Shown here: piece by piece, positions 1 through 9,048 of the stretch
Numbering within the stretch: the stretch's first letter is position 1
Layout: each line of letters opens with the position of its first letter
Origin: Brevundimonas sp. AJA228-03
GTDB lineage: Bacteria > Pseudomonadota > Alphaproteobacteria > Caulobacterales > Caulobacteraceae
Assembly: GCF_017795885.1 (NCBI RefSeq)
Contig: NZ_CP059297.1
Span: 868,001 to 932,000, forward strand
DNA length: 64,000 nucleotides
Direction of reading: 5' to 3'
The notes under the pieces: generated by a model
The model's input: the letters and a program-made list of their open reading frames with translations, nothing else
What the model was told of the DNA's origin: nothing
Database searches by the model: none
Position numbers and translations under genes: made by a program

Positions 1-50
1 GACTCGAGACCGCGCATCGATCGGGGCTACGGTTCGAGGACTGACGATGC

Positions 51-82
51 GGGCTGCCGGAGCGATCCGGCCGCCCGTTTTC
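51..82 (+). terminator. Rho-independent terminator of an upstream gene
   Basis: A GC-rich stem, GGGC-t-GCCGGA paired with TCCGGC-c-GCCC around a gcga loop, is followed by GTTTTC. It would end a gene lying left of the window. One frame closes with TGA at 42-44 and could be that gene's last codons, but too little is visible to identify it. The remaining bases up to 254 hold no gene that I can support. Confidence 0.6.
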
Positions 83-254
83 GTATGCGAGGTCGCTCCG
101 CGCACGGGATAGCGACATTTAACCCTCATTCCCTGACGGAAACTGATCAAACCCCCTTTTTCGCCCCGCGCGCGAAGGCTAGGGTGCGTTCGCAACCGGA
201 TTGAAGTTGCACCCGTAATTGCGCTCCAGAGCGGGAAAGGGCGGGGGCCTGCAC

Positions 255-545
255 ATGATCAAGTCTGAGCTGATCGAGAAACTGGCGGCTGAGAATACGC
301 ATCTCACACACGCCGAGGTTGAGCGCGTCGTAAACGTCGTGCTCGGACGCATGACCGAGGCGATGGCCGCGGGCGGTCGCGTCGAACTGCGCGGGTTCGG
401 GGCGTTCTCCGTCCGGTCCCGTCCGGCGCGCGCAGGCCGCAATCCGCGCACGGGCGAAACCGTCGACGTCCCTGCCAAGGCGGTACCCTTCTTCAAGAGC
501 GGCAAGGAGCTGCGCGAGCGGCTGAACGCCAGCGGCGACGCCTGA
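255..545 (+). CDS. ihfB: Integration host factor subunit beta (HU/IHF family)
   Basis: A 96-residue DNA-bending protein of the HU/IHF family. The N-terminus [11 protein letters not shown], the helical dimerisation part and the beta-arm signature [15 protein letters not shown] near residue 60 are clear, followed by the [12 protein letters not shown] tail. The core [17 protein letters not shown] fits IHF-beta better than HU. IHF works as a heterodimer with IhfA and bends specific sites in promoters and recombination sites. I chose ATG 255 because the upstream in-frame extension is not conserved-looking and the family starts at MIKSEL. mscL follows after 17 bp. It could be another HU-like paralogue, but IhfB is the best fit. 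Confidence 0.93.
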   Translation: MIKSELIEKLAAENTHLTHAEVERVVNVVLGRMTEAMAAGGRVELRGFGAFSVRSRPARAGRNPRTGETVDVPAKAVPFFKSGKELRERLNASGDA

Positions 546-562
546 GTCTGGGGACGATATCG

Positions 563-979
563 ATGGGTCTGGTTTCCGAATTCAAGGAATTCATCGCGCG
601 CGGCAACGTGATCGACCTCGCCGTCGGCGTCATCATCGGTGCCTCGTTCGGAAAGATCGTCACCAGCCTGGTCGAACAGGTTGTCATGCCGCCGATCGGC
701 CTCCTGCTGGGCGGCGTCGACTTTTCCCATCTTCAGTGGGTGCTTCGCCCCGAGAATCTCGCCACCGAAGAGATCGAGGAAGTGGCCATCCAGTATGGCG
801 CTTTCCTGAATACCGTCATCCAGTTCCTGATCGTCGCCTTCGTGATCTTCCTGATGGTCAAGGCGATCAACAAGCTGAAACGCGCCGAGGCTGTGGCCCC
901 GTCGGCGCCGCCGGTGCCTTCGGCCTCTGAGGTTCTGCTGGCCGAAATTCGCGATGAGCTGAAATCCCGGCCTCGTTGA
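563..979 (+). CDS. mscL: Large-conductance mechanosensitive channel
   Basis: A 138-residue inner-membrane channel that opens under membrane tension to release solutes during osmotic downshock. The N-terminus has the MscL pattern: a short amphipathic helix ([19 protein letters not shown]), pore-lining TM1 to about residue 40, a periplasmic loop, and TM2 (residues about 70-95, [19 protein letters not shown]). A charged C-terminal helix ends [14 protein letters not shown], the usual bundle. Length matches the family. It lies 17 bp after ihfB in the same direction and may be co-transcribed, although the two functions are unrelated. Confidence 0.97.
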   Translation: MGLVSEFKEFIARGNVIDLAVGVIIGASFGKIVTSLVEQVVMPPIGLLLGGVDFSHLQWVLRPENLATEEIEEVAIQYGAFLNTVIQFLIVAFVIFLMVKAINKLKRAEAVAPSAPPVPSASEVLLAEIRDELKSRPR

Positions 980-1239
980 CAGGTTGCGGTGACCATTTGG
1001 CTATATGCGCCCCGGGCATGATGGCGACGATTGTGACGAGGCCCATGAACGTCGATGCGAGTGTGTCGTATCGCGTGGCGCTACGCCTGAAGCGCTGAAT
1101 CGCCGGAATCCTGCAGGACCGTCTTGGACGGCGGGGCGCAAGGCGGCATTGCGGGACGATCATGTGGTCCGCGCTTGCGCCCTCCGGTTCAATCCGTAAG
1201 GTCCGCGGTGGCTGTTTTGGGTTTTGACGAGGCTTGGCG

Positions 1240-3636
1240 ATGCGTGGATTCTTCCTGGCGGCGACAGGTCTTGTCGCGGCGCTCTCGGCCGGGATGGCGT
1301 CCGCCCAGGTCAGCGTCGGGCCCGTGCAACAGACGACCGGCACGTTCGAGGACAAGTTCCGTCAGTTCGAGGGCGAGGACTGGCCCAGCCCGACCGACTA
1401 TCGCAGCGCGTCGGGCGCGCCCGGCTTCCGCTACTGGCAGCAGAAGGTCGATTACGACATCGACGTCTCGCTGGATGAGCCGACCCGGACGCTGACGGGG
1501 ACCGAGACCGTCACCTACACCAACAACTCGCCCGACCGGCTGGGGTATCTGTGGCTGCTGCTGGATCAGCAGAACTATCGTCGGGCATCGATCGCCGAAC
1601 GCACCCGTACCGTCGGCGACGCGGCCACCGTCAGTGTCGGCGAGGTGCTGCGCGTCCAGCGATTCCAGGAGTGGGAGGGCGGGTTCAACGACCTGAAGAT
1701 CACCGGCCCGGACGGGCAGGACCTGACCTATACGATCACCGATACCCTGCTGCGGATCGACCTGCCGCAGACCCTGGGAACGGGCGAGAGCTTCACCTTT
1801 ACCATCCGCTTCACCCTGCCGCTGCCCGAGACGAATGTCGTCGGGGGCCGGTCGGGCTATGAGTGTTTCACCAAGGCCTGGGAGGACGGCAACTGCATCT
1901 TCCTGGCGGCCCAGTGGTTCCCGCGCCTGGCGGTCTATTCGGACTACGAGGGCTGGCATCAGGCCCAGTTCCTGGGGTCGGGCGAGTTCACCCTGGAGTT
2001 CGGCGACTACGACGTCTCGATCACCGCGCCGGCCGACCATGTCGTGGCCGCGACCGGCGAACTGGCCAACCCCGAGATCCTGAGCGAAGCGCAGCGGTCG
2101 CGTCTGGCCCAGGCCCGGACCGCCGACGAGCCCGTCTATATCGTCACGCCCGCCGAGGCCGCCGCAGCCGAGGCCTCGCCCGCGCGGTCGGGCACCCGCA
2201 CCTGGCATTTCGTCGCCGACAATGTGCGCGACTTTGGCTGGGCGGCCAGCCGCAAGTTCGTCTGGGACGCCCTGGGGGTCGAACAGGACTCAACCGAGCA
2301 CCCGGTCGTGATGGCCATGTCCTTCTATCCGAAGGAGGCCCGCCCGCTTTGGGACGCCTATTCCACCAAGGCCATCGCCCACACCCTGGACGTCTACAAC
2401 CAGTTCGCCCTGACCTATCCCTATCCCACCGCCCAGTCGGTCAACGGGCCGGTCGGTGGCATGGAATATCCGATGATCACCTTCAACGGGCCGCGGCCGG
2501 TGCGGGGGGACGACGGCTCTCTGACCTATACCGAGCGGGCCAAGACCGGGCTGATCGGGGTGGTGATCCACGAGGTCGGTCACACCTATTTCCCGATGAT
2601 CGTCAACTCCGACGAGCGCCAGTGGACATGGATGGACGAAGGGTTGAACAGCTTCCTGCAGTTCGAGGCGCAGAAGCTGTGGGATCCCGACTTCCCCTCG
2701 CGTGGCGAGCCCCGTGACATCGTCGAATACATGATCAGCCAGGACCAGGTGCCGGTCATGACCCAGTCCGACTCCCTGCTGCAGTTCGGCAACAACGCCT
2801 ATGCCAAGCCCGCGACGGCCCTGGTGATCCTGCGCGAGACCGTCATGGGCCGCGAGCTGTTCGACCGGGCGTTCCGCGAATACTCCCAGCGCTGGATGTT
2901 CAAACGCCCGACGCCGTTCGACTTTTTCCGCACCATGGAGGAGTCGTCGGGCATGGATCTGGACTGGTTCTGGCGCGGCTGGTTCTACACCACCGACCAT
3001 GTCGACATCGCGCTCGACAATGTGGTGCGCGTGAACCTGCAGTCGACCGACCCGGACGAGCGCGCCCGCGCCGACCGCGAACGCTTCCGGCAGCAGCCGG
3101 TCAGCCGCACCGCCGCCGTCAATCAGGAGGCCGGCATCCAGACGGTCATCGAGCGCGACAGCGGCGTGCTGGATTACTACGACGAGACCGACCAGTTCAC
3201 CGTTACCGCCACCCAGCGCAGGGATGCGGCCTCGGCCGCCGCCCGTGCCGATGCCGACCGCAGGCGCGCACAGGGTTTCCGCGACAACATCTATCGCCTG
3301 ACCTTCTCCAACGTCGGTGGTCTTGTCATGCCGGTGATCGTCAAGATGAATTTCGCGGACGGGACCAGCGAGACGGTCCGCATTCCGGCAGAGATCTGGC
3401 GCCGCAACAGCCAGCGCGTGGTCTGGCAGTACACCTCGTCCAGGACGCTGGTGTCTGCCGAGCTGGACCCCCTTTGGGAGACGGCGGACTCGGACCGGTC
3501 GAACAACAGCTTCCCGCAATCGATCGTGCCCTCGGTCGTGCCTCTGGCACCGGCCGGTCCCCAGGGCCAGAACCGGATGCGCGACGACGACCGCCGCGTC
3601 ACCCCCGACAGCCTGCGAACCCGACCCGCTTCCTGA
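1240..3636 (+). CDS. Secreted M1 family metallopeptidase
   Basis: About 798 residues starting with a Sec signal peptide (MRGFFLAATGLVAALSAGMASA, predicted cut before QVSVG), so periplasmic or secreted. Residues 444-448 are the zinc motif HEVGH, and E467 in WMDEGLNSF is the third zinc ligand at the HExxH-X18-E spacing of gluzincins. An N-terminal beta-domain of the M1 type precedes it and a C-terminal helical region follows. The family cleaves N-terminal residues from peptides. ATG 1240 is preferred over the in-frame TTG at 1234 because GAGG at 1229-1232 sits 7 bp upstream. The next gene starts on the last base of this stop codon (TGATG), so the pair is translationally coupled. Confidence 0.92.
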   Translation: MRGFFLAATGLVAALSAGMASAQVSVGPVQQTTGTFEDKFRQFEGEDWPSPTDYRSASGAPGFRYWQQKVDYDIDVSLDEPTRTLTGTETVTYTNNSPDRLGYLWLLLDQQNYRRASIAERTRTVGDAATVSVGEVLRVQRFQEWEGGFNDLKITGPDGQDLTYTITDTLLRIDLPQTLGTGESFTFTIRFTLPLPETNVVGGRSGYECFTKAWEDGNCIFLAAQWFPRLAVYSDYEGWHQAQFLGSGEFTLEFGDYDVSITAPADHVVAATGELANPEILSEAQRSRLAQARTADEPVYIVTPAEAAAAEASPARSGTRTWHFVADNVRDFGWAASRKFVWDALGVEQDSTEHPVVMAMSFYPKEARPLWDAYSTKAIAHTLDVYNQFALTYPYPTAQSVNGPVGGMEYPMITFNGPRPVRGDDGSLTYTERAKTGLIGVVIHEVGHTYFPMIVNSDERQWTWMDEGLNSFLQFEAQKLWDPDFPSRGEPRDIVEYMISQDQVPVMTQSDSLLQFGNNAYAKPATALVILRETVMGRELFDRAFREYSQRWMFKRPTPFDFFRTMEESSGMDLDWFWRGWFYTTDHVDIALDNVVRVNLQSTDPDERARADRERFRQQPVSRTAAVNQEAGIQTVIERDSGVLDYYDETDQFTVTATQRRDAASAAARADADRRRAQGFRDNIYRLTFSNVGGLVMPVIVKMNFADGTSETVRIPAEIWRRNSQRVVWQYTSSRTLVSAELDPLWETADSDRSNNSFPQSIVPSVVPLAPAGPQGQNRMRDDDRRVTPDSLRTRPAS

Positions 3637-4166
3637 TGGCCGGCGCGCGCTTCAGAATCGGACGGCGAGAGTTGCTGGGCGGGCTGATGCTCGTCTGTGG
3701 GCTGGTCGCCGGCCCCGCCCGGGCCCACCGAGGCCATGCCGGTCTGACGGTGGTGGAGATCAATGCCGCGAGCGGTGCCGTTCGGGTGACCCACCGTTTC
3801 TACGCTCACGACGTCGAGCCCGCCCTGGTCTCCATCGCGCCCGATGCCCAGCCGTCGCTGGATGATCCGCGCGCGGTCGCGGACCTGGAAGCCCATCTGG
3901 CGGCGCGATTCCGGCTGGAGATCGATGGCCGGGCGATCGACCTCACCCATGGCGAGACGGTCCTGGCCGGCGACACGGTGCGGGTCGGCTTTGCGGGCAC
4001 GAGCGAGGCGGAACCGGCCGTGCACGCGGTCACCGTCGACCTGGATTTCTTTCCTGGCGTCCATGACGACATGGAGCAGCAGGTGAATGTGCGCACCGGC
4101 GGCGTGACCCGCACGATCCTGTTCCGCCCCGGATCCGCAGCTCAGACGGTCCGCTTCGAGGGTTAA
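3636..4166 (+). CDS. DUF6702 family exported protein
   Basis: A 176-residue protein with an N-terminal export signal containing a twin arginine (GRRELLGGLMLVCG) and an AxA-type cut site near ARA-H, so probably periplasmic. The mature part is beta-rich and resembles the DUF6702 family (THRFYAHDVE near the start, and a long terminal VNVRTGGVTRTILF strand). Its function is unknown. The start codon shares a base with the M1 peptidase stop, implying co-expression and perhaps a shared periplasmic role. The family call rests on recalled similarity and needs a profile search. Confidence 0.7.
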   Translation: MAGARFRIGRRELLGGLMLVCGLVAGPARAHRGHAGLTVVEINAASGAVRVTHRFYAHDVEPALVSIAPDAQPSLDDPRAVADLEAHLAARFRLEIDGRAIDLTHGETVLAGDTVRVGFAGTSEAEPAVHAVTVDLDFFPGVHDDMEQQVNVRTGGVTRTILFRPGSAAQTVRFEG

Positions 4167-4241
4167 GGCTCTTCGACAGGGTCGAAATTGCCACGCCGGA
4201 GACCCAGGCTCCAGATTTTGGAAGTTTTTACCAGATTGCGG

Positions 4242-4270
4242 TTGTGCAACGCAGCGTTCTCTGACCTTAT
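4242..4270 (+). promoter_or_regulatory. Candidate promoter of the ilv-leu operon
   Basis: TTGTGC (4242-4247) and CCTTAT (4265-4270) are spaced 17 bp, just upstream of a strong ribosome binding site (AAGGAGG, 4281-4287). Start of transcription near 4277 would give a very short 5' end before the leader peptide, as in classic attenuators. Both hexamers are imperfect, so this is a weak call. Confidence 0.3.
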
Positions 4271-4293
4271 GTCCGGGTAGCAAGGAGGCGGCG

Positions 4294-4446
4294 ATGAGCC
4301 ACCCGACCCGTCACATCCCGATCCGTGCCGCCGCCCGTGCGGTCGCGGCCCCGCGCGCCAACGCCGCGCCTGCCGCCCTGACCACCCTTATTCTCAGCGT
4401 ACTCGTACTCCTGCTCTCCGGAGCGGCGTGGATGCAGCTGACCTGA
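4294..4446 (+). CDS. ilv-leu operon leader peptide
   Basis: A 50-codon reading frame with an excellent AAGGAGG site 6 bp upstream of its ATG. Codons 30-42 read TTLILSVLVLLLS: nine of the ten codons 32-41 are Leu, Ile or Val, preceded by two Thr codons. It uses codons uncommon in this genome (ctt, att, gta). Codons 12-28 are Ala/Arg/Pro rich. The stop at 4444-4446 lies 31 bp before the terminator stem and 100 bp before ilvD. This is the layout of a branched-chain amino acid attenuation peptide: ribosomes pausing at the Leu/Ile/Val run report amino acid shortage. The product itself is probably not functional. The short length and position would make automated pipelines miss it. Confidence 0.8.
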   Translation: MSHPTRHIPIRAAARAVAAPRANAAPAALTTLILSVLVLLLSGAAWMQLT

Positions 4447-4485
4447 AGCCGAGACAAATCAGGACCGCAAGCCTCCACCCGCTCC
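4420..4485 (+). promoter_or_regulatory. Antiterminator hairpin of the ilv-leu attenuator
   Basis: GGAGCGGcGTGG (4420-4431), inside the leader-peptide frame, pairs with CCACCCGCTCC (4475-4485) over 11 bp with one bulged base. The second arm overlaps the 5' arm of the terminator (4478-4483), so the two structures exclude each other. A ribosome reaching the leader stop at 4444 would cover the first arm and let the terminator form. A ribosome stalled at the Leu/Ile/Val run would leave it free. An earlier segment (4358-4370, containing CGCCGC) can pair with the first arm and may be the protector strand. Confidence 0.7.
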
Positions 4486-4505
4486 CGCCAGGAAGCGGGT
4501 TTTTT
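4478..4505 (+). terminator. Attenuator terminator before ilvD
   Basis: CCCGCT (4478-4483) pairs with AGCGGG (4494-4499), probably extended inward by one or two further pairs, and is followed directly by six T residues (4500-4505). It lies between the leader peptide and ilvD, so it would cut the operon transcript short when branched-chain amino acids are plentiful. Confidence 0.8.
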
Positions 4506-4546
4506 AATGCCCGACGCACGCCTCTCCTCCGGAACGCCCAACCTCG

Positions 4547-6286
4547 ATGACGCAAGATCTGACCTCTGATGACACGGCCCCGTCGCCCCGGCGACGCAGC
4601 GCCGTCGTGACCGCCGGAGCCAACCGCGCCGCGGCGCGCAGCTATCTGCGGGCCGCAGGCATGGACGATGCCGATTTCGAGAAGCCGATGATCGCGGTGG
4701 TCAACACCTGGTCGTCGGTGACGCCGTGCAACATGCATCTCGACCGTCTGGCCAGGGACGTCCGGGCCGGCATCATCGCGGCGGGCGGCTTCCCGATCGA
4801 CTTCAACACCATCGTCGTCACCGACGGCATCTCGATGGGCACGCCGGGCATGAAGGCCTCGCTGATCAGCCGGGAAGTCGTCGCCGACTCGATCGAGCTG
4901 GCGGTGCAGGGTCATCAGCTGGACGGCGTCGTCTGCATCGTCGGATGCGACAAGACGATACCGGCCGCCGCCATGGCCCTGGCTCGCATGGATATCCCCG
5001 GCCTGGTCTATTACGGCGGCACCATCATGCCGGGCCGGATCGGATCGGCCGAGATCTCGATCCAGGAGGTCTTCGAGGCCATCGGTGCCCACGGCGCCGG
5101 CGCCATCGACGACAACCAGCTGAAAATTGTCGAGAGCGCTGCCTGCCCGGGGGCCGGGGCCTGCGGGGGTCAGTTCACCGCCAACACCATGGCCATGGCC
5201 CTGTCGATGATGGGTCTGTCGCCGATGGGGGCCAACGACGTCCCCGCCGTCGACCCGGCCAAGGCGGCCGAGGGTGAACGCTGCGGCCGGCTGATCGTCG
5301 AGCGTGTCTTCGCCGGCGACACGGCCCGCAAATACATTACGCGCGCAAGCCTCAAGAATGCCGCCGTCGCCGTCTCGGCGTCCGGAGGATCCACCAATGC
5401 GGTCATGCACCTGACAGCCATCGCGACCGAGGCGGGCGTCGATTTCGGCATCGAGGACTGCCATCAGGCCTGCGTCGAGGCCCCCGTTATCTGCGATCTG
5501 AAACCGGGCGGCCGGTTTCTGGCCTCGCACCTGTATGCGGCGGGCGGCACCCGCCTGGTCGCCCAGCGGCTGGCGGCGGCGGGCAAGATCATCAACGCCC
5601 CGACCGTCTCGGGCCGCAGCCTGTTCGCCGAGGCCGCCGAGGCCGAGGAAGCGCCCGGCCAGCAGGTCGTGACCACGATCGATGCGCCGGTCATGGCGCG
5701 CGGCTCCTATGCCGTCATCCACGGCGATCTGGCTCCGGAGGGGGCGATCATCAAACTGGCAGGCCATGCCATCGACGTGTTCGAGGGCCCGGCCTGCGTG
5801 TTCGACTCGGAGGAAGACGCCTTCCATGCCGTTCAGGACGGTTCGGTCGGCGAGGGCGACGTCATCGTCATCCGTTACGAAGGTCCGCGCGGCGGCCCGG
5901 GCATGCGCGAGATGCTGCAGGTCACCGCCGCCCTGAAGGGCCGCGGCGTCCAGAATGTCGCCCTGCTGACCGACGGCCGGTTCTCGGGCGCCAGCTACGG
6001 CTTCGTCGCCGGCCATATCTCGCCGGAGGCGGCCGTGGGCGGTCCGATCGCCCTGGTCCGCGACGGCGACCGGATCACGATCGACGTCACCAACCGGCGC
6101 ATCGATGTGGCGGCGGATCTGGTCGCACGCCGTCGCGACCACACGACCCCGCCGCTGAAGCCCGCCACCGGGGTCTTCGCCAAATATCGCGCCGAGGTCG
6201 CCTCGGCCAGCCAGGGCGCCGTCACCATTCCCAACCCGCCGCCGGCCCAGGTGCCGGCGATCATCAATGCCCGTCAGGAAGCCTGA
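4547..6286 (+). CDS. ilvD: Dihydroxy-acid dehydratase
   Basis: 579 residues. The enzyme converts 2,3-dihydroxy-isovalerate and 2,3-dihydroxy-3-methylvalerate to the 2-keto acids in valine, isoleucine and leucine synthesis. The iron-sulfur ligand motifs of the IlvD/Edd family are present: VTPCNMH, VGCDKTIPA and CPGAGACGGQFTANTM. The conserved TDGRFSGASYGFVAGHISPEA stretch is near residue 490. Length fits the short IlvD type. It is the first structural gene of the operon, 41 bp after the attenuator T-run; ilvC follows after 3 bp. No frameshift or missing motif is seen. Confidence 0.97.
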   Translation: MTQDLTSDDTAPSPRRRSAVVTAGANRAAARSYLRAAGMDDADFEKPMIAVVNTWSSVTPCNMHLDRLARDVRAGIIAAGGFPIDFNTIVVTDGISMGTPGMKASLISREVVADSIELAVQGHQLDGVVCIVGCDKTIPAAAMALARMDIPGLVYYGGTIMPGRIGSAEISIQEVFEAIGAHGAGAIDDNQLKIVESAACPGAGACGGQFTANTMAMALSMMGLSPMGANDVPAVDPAKAAEGERCGRLIVERVFAGDTARKYITRASLKNAAVAVSASGGSTNAVMHLTAIATEAGVDFGIEDCHQACVEAPVICDLKPGGRFLASHLYAAGGTRLVAQRLAAAGKIINAPTVSGRSLFAEAAEAEEAPGQQVVTTIDAPVMARGSYAVIHGDLAPEGAIIKLAGHAIDVFEGPACVFDSEEDAFHAVQDGSVGEGDVIVIRYEGPRGGPGMREMLQVTAALKGRGVQNVALLTDGRFSGASYGFVAGHISPEAAVGGPIALVRDGDRITIDVTNRRIDVAADLVARRRDHTTPPLKPATGVFAKYRAEVASASQGAVTIPNPPPAQVPAIINARQEA

Positions 6287-6289
6287 GCC

Positions 6290-7300
6290 ATGCAAATCTA
6301 TACCAACGACGACATCCGTCCCGGCGTCATCGCGGGTCACCGCATCGCCATCATCGGCTATGGCTCTCAAGGGCGCGCCCATGCGCAGAACCTGAAGGAC
6401 TCGGGCCACGACGTGGTCGCCGGGGTCCGTCATGGCGGTAAGGGCTGGAAGAACGCCCAGGCCGATGGCGTCCCGACGGCGGAGCCCGCCGACGCGGTCA
6501 AGGGCGCGGATATAATCGCCATCCTGACGCCCGACATGGCCCAGGCGCAGATCTACAAGGACATCATCGAGCCCAACGCCAGGAAGGGCGCGGCCATCCT
6601 GTTCGCCCACGGCTTTTCGATCCTGTACGGACGCGTCACCCCGCGTGCCGACATGGATGTCATCCTGGTCGCGCCCAAGGGGCCGGGTGACCTGGTCCGT
6701 CGCGAATATGCACGCGGACGCGGCGTGCCCGCCCTGTTCGCGGTCGAGCAGGACGCCACCGGCAAGGCCCGCGACCGGGCCATGGGCTATGCCAGGGGCA
6801 TCGGCGGCGCGACCGGCGGCCTGCTGGAAACCTCGTTCAAGGAAGAGACCGAGACCGATCTGTTCGGCGAACAGGCCGTCCTGTGCGGCGGGGCCAAGGA
6901 GCTGGTCATGGGAGGGTTCACCACCCTGGTCGAGGCCGGCTACCAGCCCGAGATCGCCTATTTCGAATGCATGCACGAGCTGAAGCTGATCGTGGACCTG
7001 TTCTACGAGGGCGGCATCACCAAGATGAACGAATTTATCTCCGAGACCGCCAAATGGGGCTCGGTCGTCAGCGGCCCGCGCGTCATCAACGCCGAGACCC
7101 GCGCGCGGATGAAGGAGATCCTGACCGAGATCCAGGACGGCACCTTCGCCCGCGAGTGGATCGCCGAGAACGAGGCCGGCAAGGGGGCCTACGATGCTCT
7201 GGTCAAGGCCGACGGCGACCACCTGATCGAGTCGGTCGGCGCGGGTCTGCGCGAGCGCATGGCCTGGCTGCACGCCCCCAAGACCGCTGAAGCGGCCTGA
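6290..7300 (+). CDS. ilvC: Ketol-acid reductoisomerase (class I)
   Basis: 336 residues, the usual length of class I enzymes. It converts acetolactate or acetohydroxybutyrate to the dihydroxy acids with NADPH and Mg2+. The N-terminal Rossmann motif reads [19 protein letters not shown], and the knotted helical domain contains the Mg-binding acidic residues around [15 protein letters not shown] and the [12 protein letters not shown] motif. It begins 3 bp after the ilvD stop, so it is probably translated from the same ribosome stream. ilvB follows after 26 bp. Confidence 0.98.
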   Translation: MQIYTNDDIRPGVIAGHRIAIIGYGSQGRAHAQNLKDSGHDVVAGVRHGGKGWKNAQADGVPTAEPADAVKGADIIAILTPDMAQAQIYKDIIEPNARKGAAILFAHGFSILYGRVTPRADMDVILVAPKGPGDLVRREYARGRGVPALFAVEQDATGKARDRAMGYARGIGGATGGLLETSFKEETETDLFGEQAVLCGGAKELVMGGFTTLVEAGYQPEIAYFECMHELKLIVDLFYEGGITKMNEFISETAKWGSVVSGPRVINAETRARMKEILTEIQDGTFAREWIAENEAGKGAYDALVKADGDHLIESVGAGLRERMAWLHAPKTAEAA

Positions 7301-7326
7301 ACGCGCGAGAGCCAGAGTCCATACAA

Positions 7327-9048
7327 ATGACCGCCGCCACCGCCATGAAACCCGCGCCTGCCGCCGCTCCCCGGAGCGGTGCGCGGCTGCTCGTCTCGAC
7401 CCTGGAGCGGTTGGGCGTGGATGTTGTGTTCGGCTATCCGGGCGGCGCGATTATGCCGGTCTATGATGCCCTGACCGGGTCGGGCCTGAAGCACATCCTG
7501 GTCCGTCACGAGCAGGGCGCGGCCTTCGCCGCCGACGCCTGGGCCCGGGTGACCGGCAAGGTCGGGGTCTGCATGGCGACCTCGGGTCCGGGCGCCACCA
7601 ACCTGATCACCGGCATCGCCAATGCAATGATGGATTCGGTGCCGATGGTCTGCATCACCGGCAACGTCGCCACGCATCTGATGGGGACCGACGCCTTTCA
7701 GGAAATCGACATCCTGGGCGTCACCCTGCCGATCGTGAAGCACAGCTGGGTCGTCCGCGACCCGGCCGACGTTCCGGCCGTGATCGAGGAAGCCTTCCAT
7801 GTCGCGCGCTCGGGCCGCCCTGGCCCGGTCCTGGTCGATCTGCCGAAGGACGTGCAGGTCGGCCTGACCTCCGAGGATTTCGGCTTCCACTATCCGAACG
7901 AGACGACGCCTCTGGATCACGCGGCGATTGGCGAGGCCGAGCAGCTGATCCGCGCCGCAGAGCGCCCGCTGATCTACATCGGCGGCGGGGTCAAGATCGC
8001 CGGGGCCGTCCAGGCGTTGCGTGACTTCGCCGGGCAGACCGGCATCCCCTCGGTCTCGACCCTGAACGCCCTGGGGTCGGTCCGCACGGATGCCCCGGGC
8101 TTTCTGGGCATGCTGGGGATGCACGGGACGAAGGCAGCCAATGAGGCGGTGCAGGAAAGCGATCTGCTGATCGTCTTCGGGGCCCGGTTCGACGACCGCG
8201 CGACGGGCAAGCTGAATGAATTCGCCCCCCATGCGAAGGTCGTCCATTTCGACATCGACCCGGCCGAGATCGGCAAGCTGCGCGCCGCCCATGTTCCGGT
8301 CATCGGCGACCTGAAGGCCGGTATCGAGGCCCTGAATGCGCGTGTCGCCGCAGCGCCCCTGGCGATCGATCCCTGGATCGTCCACGCGACCTCGAACGCC
8401 CGCCGCAACGCCTTCCGCTACGACGCGCCCGGCGAGGGGGTCTATGCGCCGGCCCTGCTGAACGAACTGTCGAAGACGGCGGGCGACCGTTTCGTCGCGG
8501 CCTGCGACGTCGGCCAGCACCAGATGTGGGTCGCCCAGCACTGCGAATTCTCGCGGCCCGAGGCCCACCTGACCTCCGGCGGTCTGGGTGCGATGGGCTA
8601 CGGCCTGCCCGCCGGTCTGGGGGCCAAGATGGCCAACCCCGAAGCCCACGTCGTCACCGTCTCCGGCGACGGCAGCTTCATGATGAACATCCAGGAACTG
8701 GCGACCCTGCGCCGCTATGGCGTCGCGCTGAAGATCGTCCTGCTGGACAACTCCAGCCTCGGACTGGTGCGCCAGTGGCAGGAGCTGTTCTTCGCCGAGA
8801 ACTATTCAGAGGTCGATCTGTCGGACAATCCGGACTTCGTCGCCGTGGCCCAGGCCTTCGGCATCGAGGCCTTCATGATCGATCGCCGCGATCAGGTCAC
8901 TGACGGCATCGCCCGTCTGCTGGCCGCGCCCGGACCGTGCCTGATGCACGTCCTGATCGACCCCAGGGAAAACGTCTGGCCGCTGGTGCCTCCGGGCAAG
9001 TCCAACGCCGAGATGATGCACGACACGCGCTTTGAAGGAGACATGTGA
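7327..9048 (+). CDS. ilvB: Acetolactate synthase large (catalytic) subunit
   Basis: 573 residues with the three-domain fold of ThDP-dependent decarboxylases. The catalytic glutamate lies in LVRHEQGAAFAADAW near residue 60. The FAD/central domain follows, and the ThDP-Mg motif begins GDGSFMMNIQELATLRR and ends in NNSSLG-type sequence (read here as DNSSLGLVRQWQ). It condenses pyruvate with pyruvate or 2-ketobutyrate, the first common step of the pathway. The following gene encodes a short ACT subunit resembling enteric IlvM, so this catalytic subunit may correspond to IlvG. Its stop overlaps the next start by one base. Confidence 0.96.
   Translation: MTAATAMKPAPAAAPRSGARLLVSTLERLGVDVVFGYPGGAIMPVYDALTGSGLKHILVRHEQGAAFAADAWARVTGKVGVCMATSGPGATNLITGIANAMMDSVPMVCITGNVATHLMGTDAFQEIDILGVTLPIVKHSWVVRDPADVPAVIEEAFHVARSGRPGPVLVDLPKDVQVGLTSEDFGFHYPNETTPLDHAAIGEAEQLIRAAERPLIYIGGGVKIAGAVQALRDFAGQTGIPSVSTLNALGSVRTDAPGFLGMLGMHGTKAANEAVQESDLLIVFGARFDDRATGKLNEFAPHAKVVHFDIDPAEIGKLRAAHVPVIGDLKAGIEALNARVAAAPLAIDPWIVHATSNARRNAFRYDAPGEGVYAPALLNELSKTAGDRFVAACDVGQHQMWVAQHCEFSRPEAHLTSGGLGAMGYGLPAGLGAKMANPEAHVVTVSGDGSFMMNIQELATLRRYGVALKIVLLDNSSLGLVRQWQELFFAENYSEVDLSDNPDFVAVAQAFGIEAFMIDRRDQVTDGIARLLAAPGPCLMHVLIDPRENVWPLVPPGKSNAEMMHDTRFEGDM

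Noticed and set aside
1005-1199. 64-codon frame between mscL and the M1 peptidase
   Set aside because: No ribosome binding site, no hydrophobic or conserved pattern, and composition like non-coding DNA. The 260-bp gap otherwise shows only a TTGACA at 976-981 with no well-spaced -10.
4394-7273. 959-codon open frame on the minus strand opposite ilvD and ilvC
   Set aside because: It is an antisense shadow caused by high GC at third codon positions. The translation is repetitive in D, G, R and H with no family signature, and the plus strand carries two clear enzymes.
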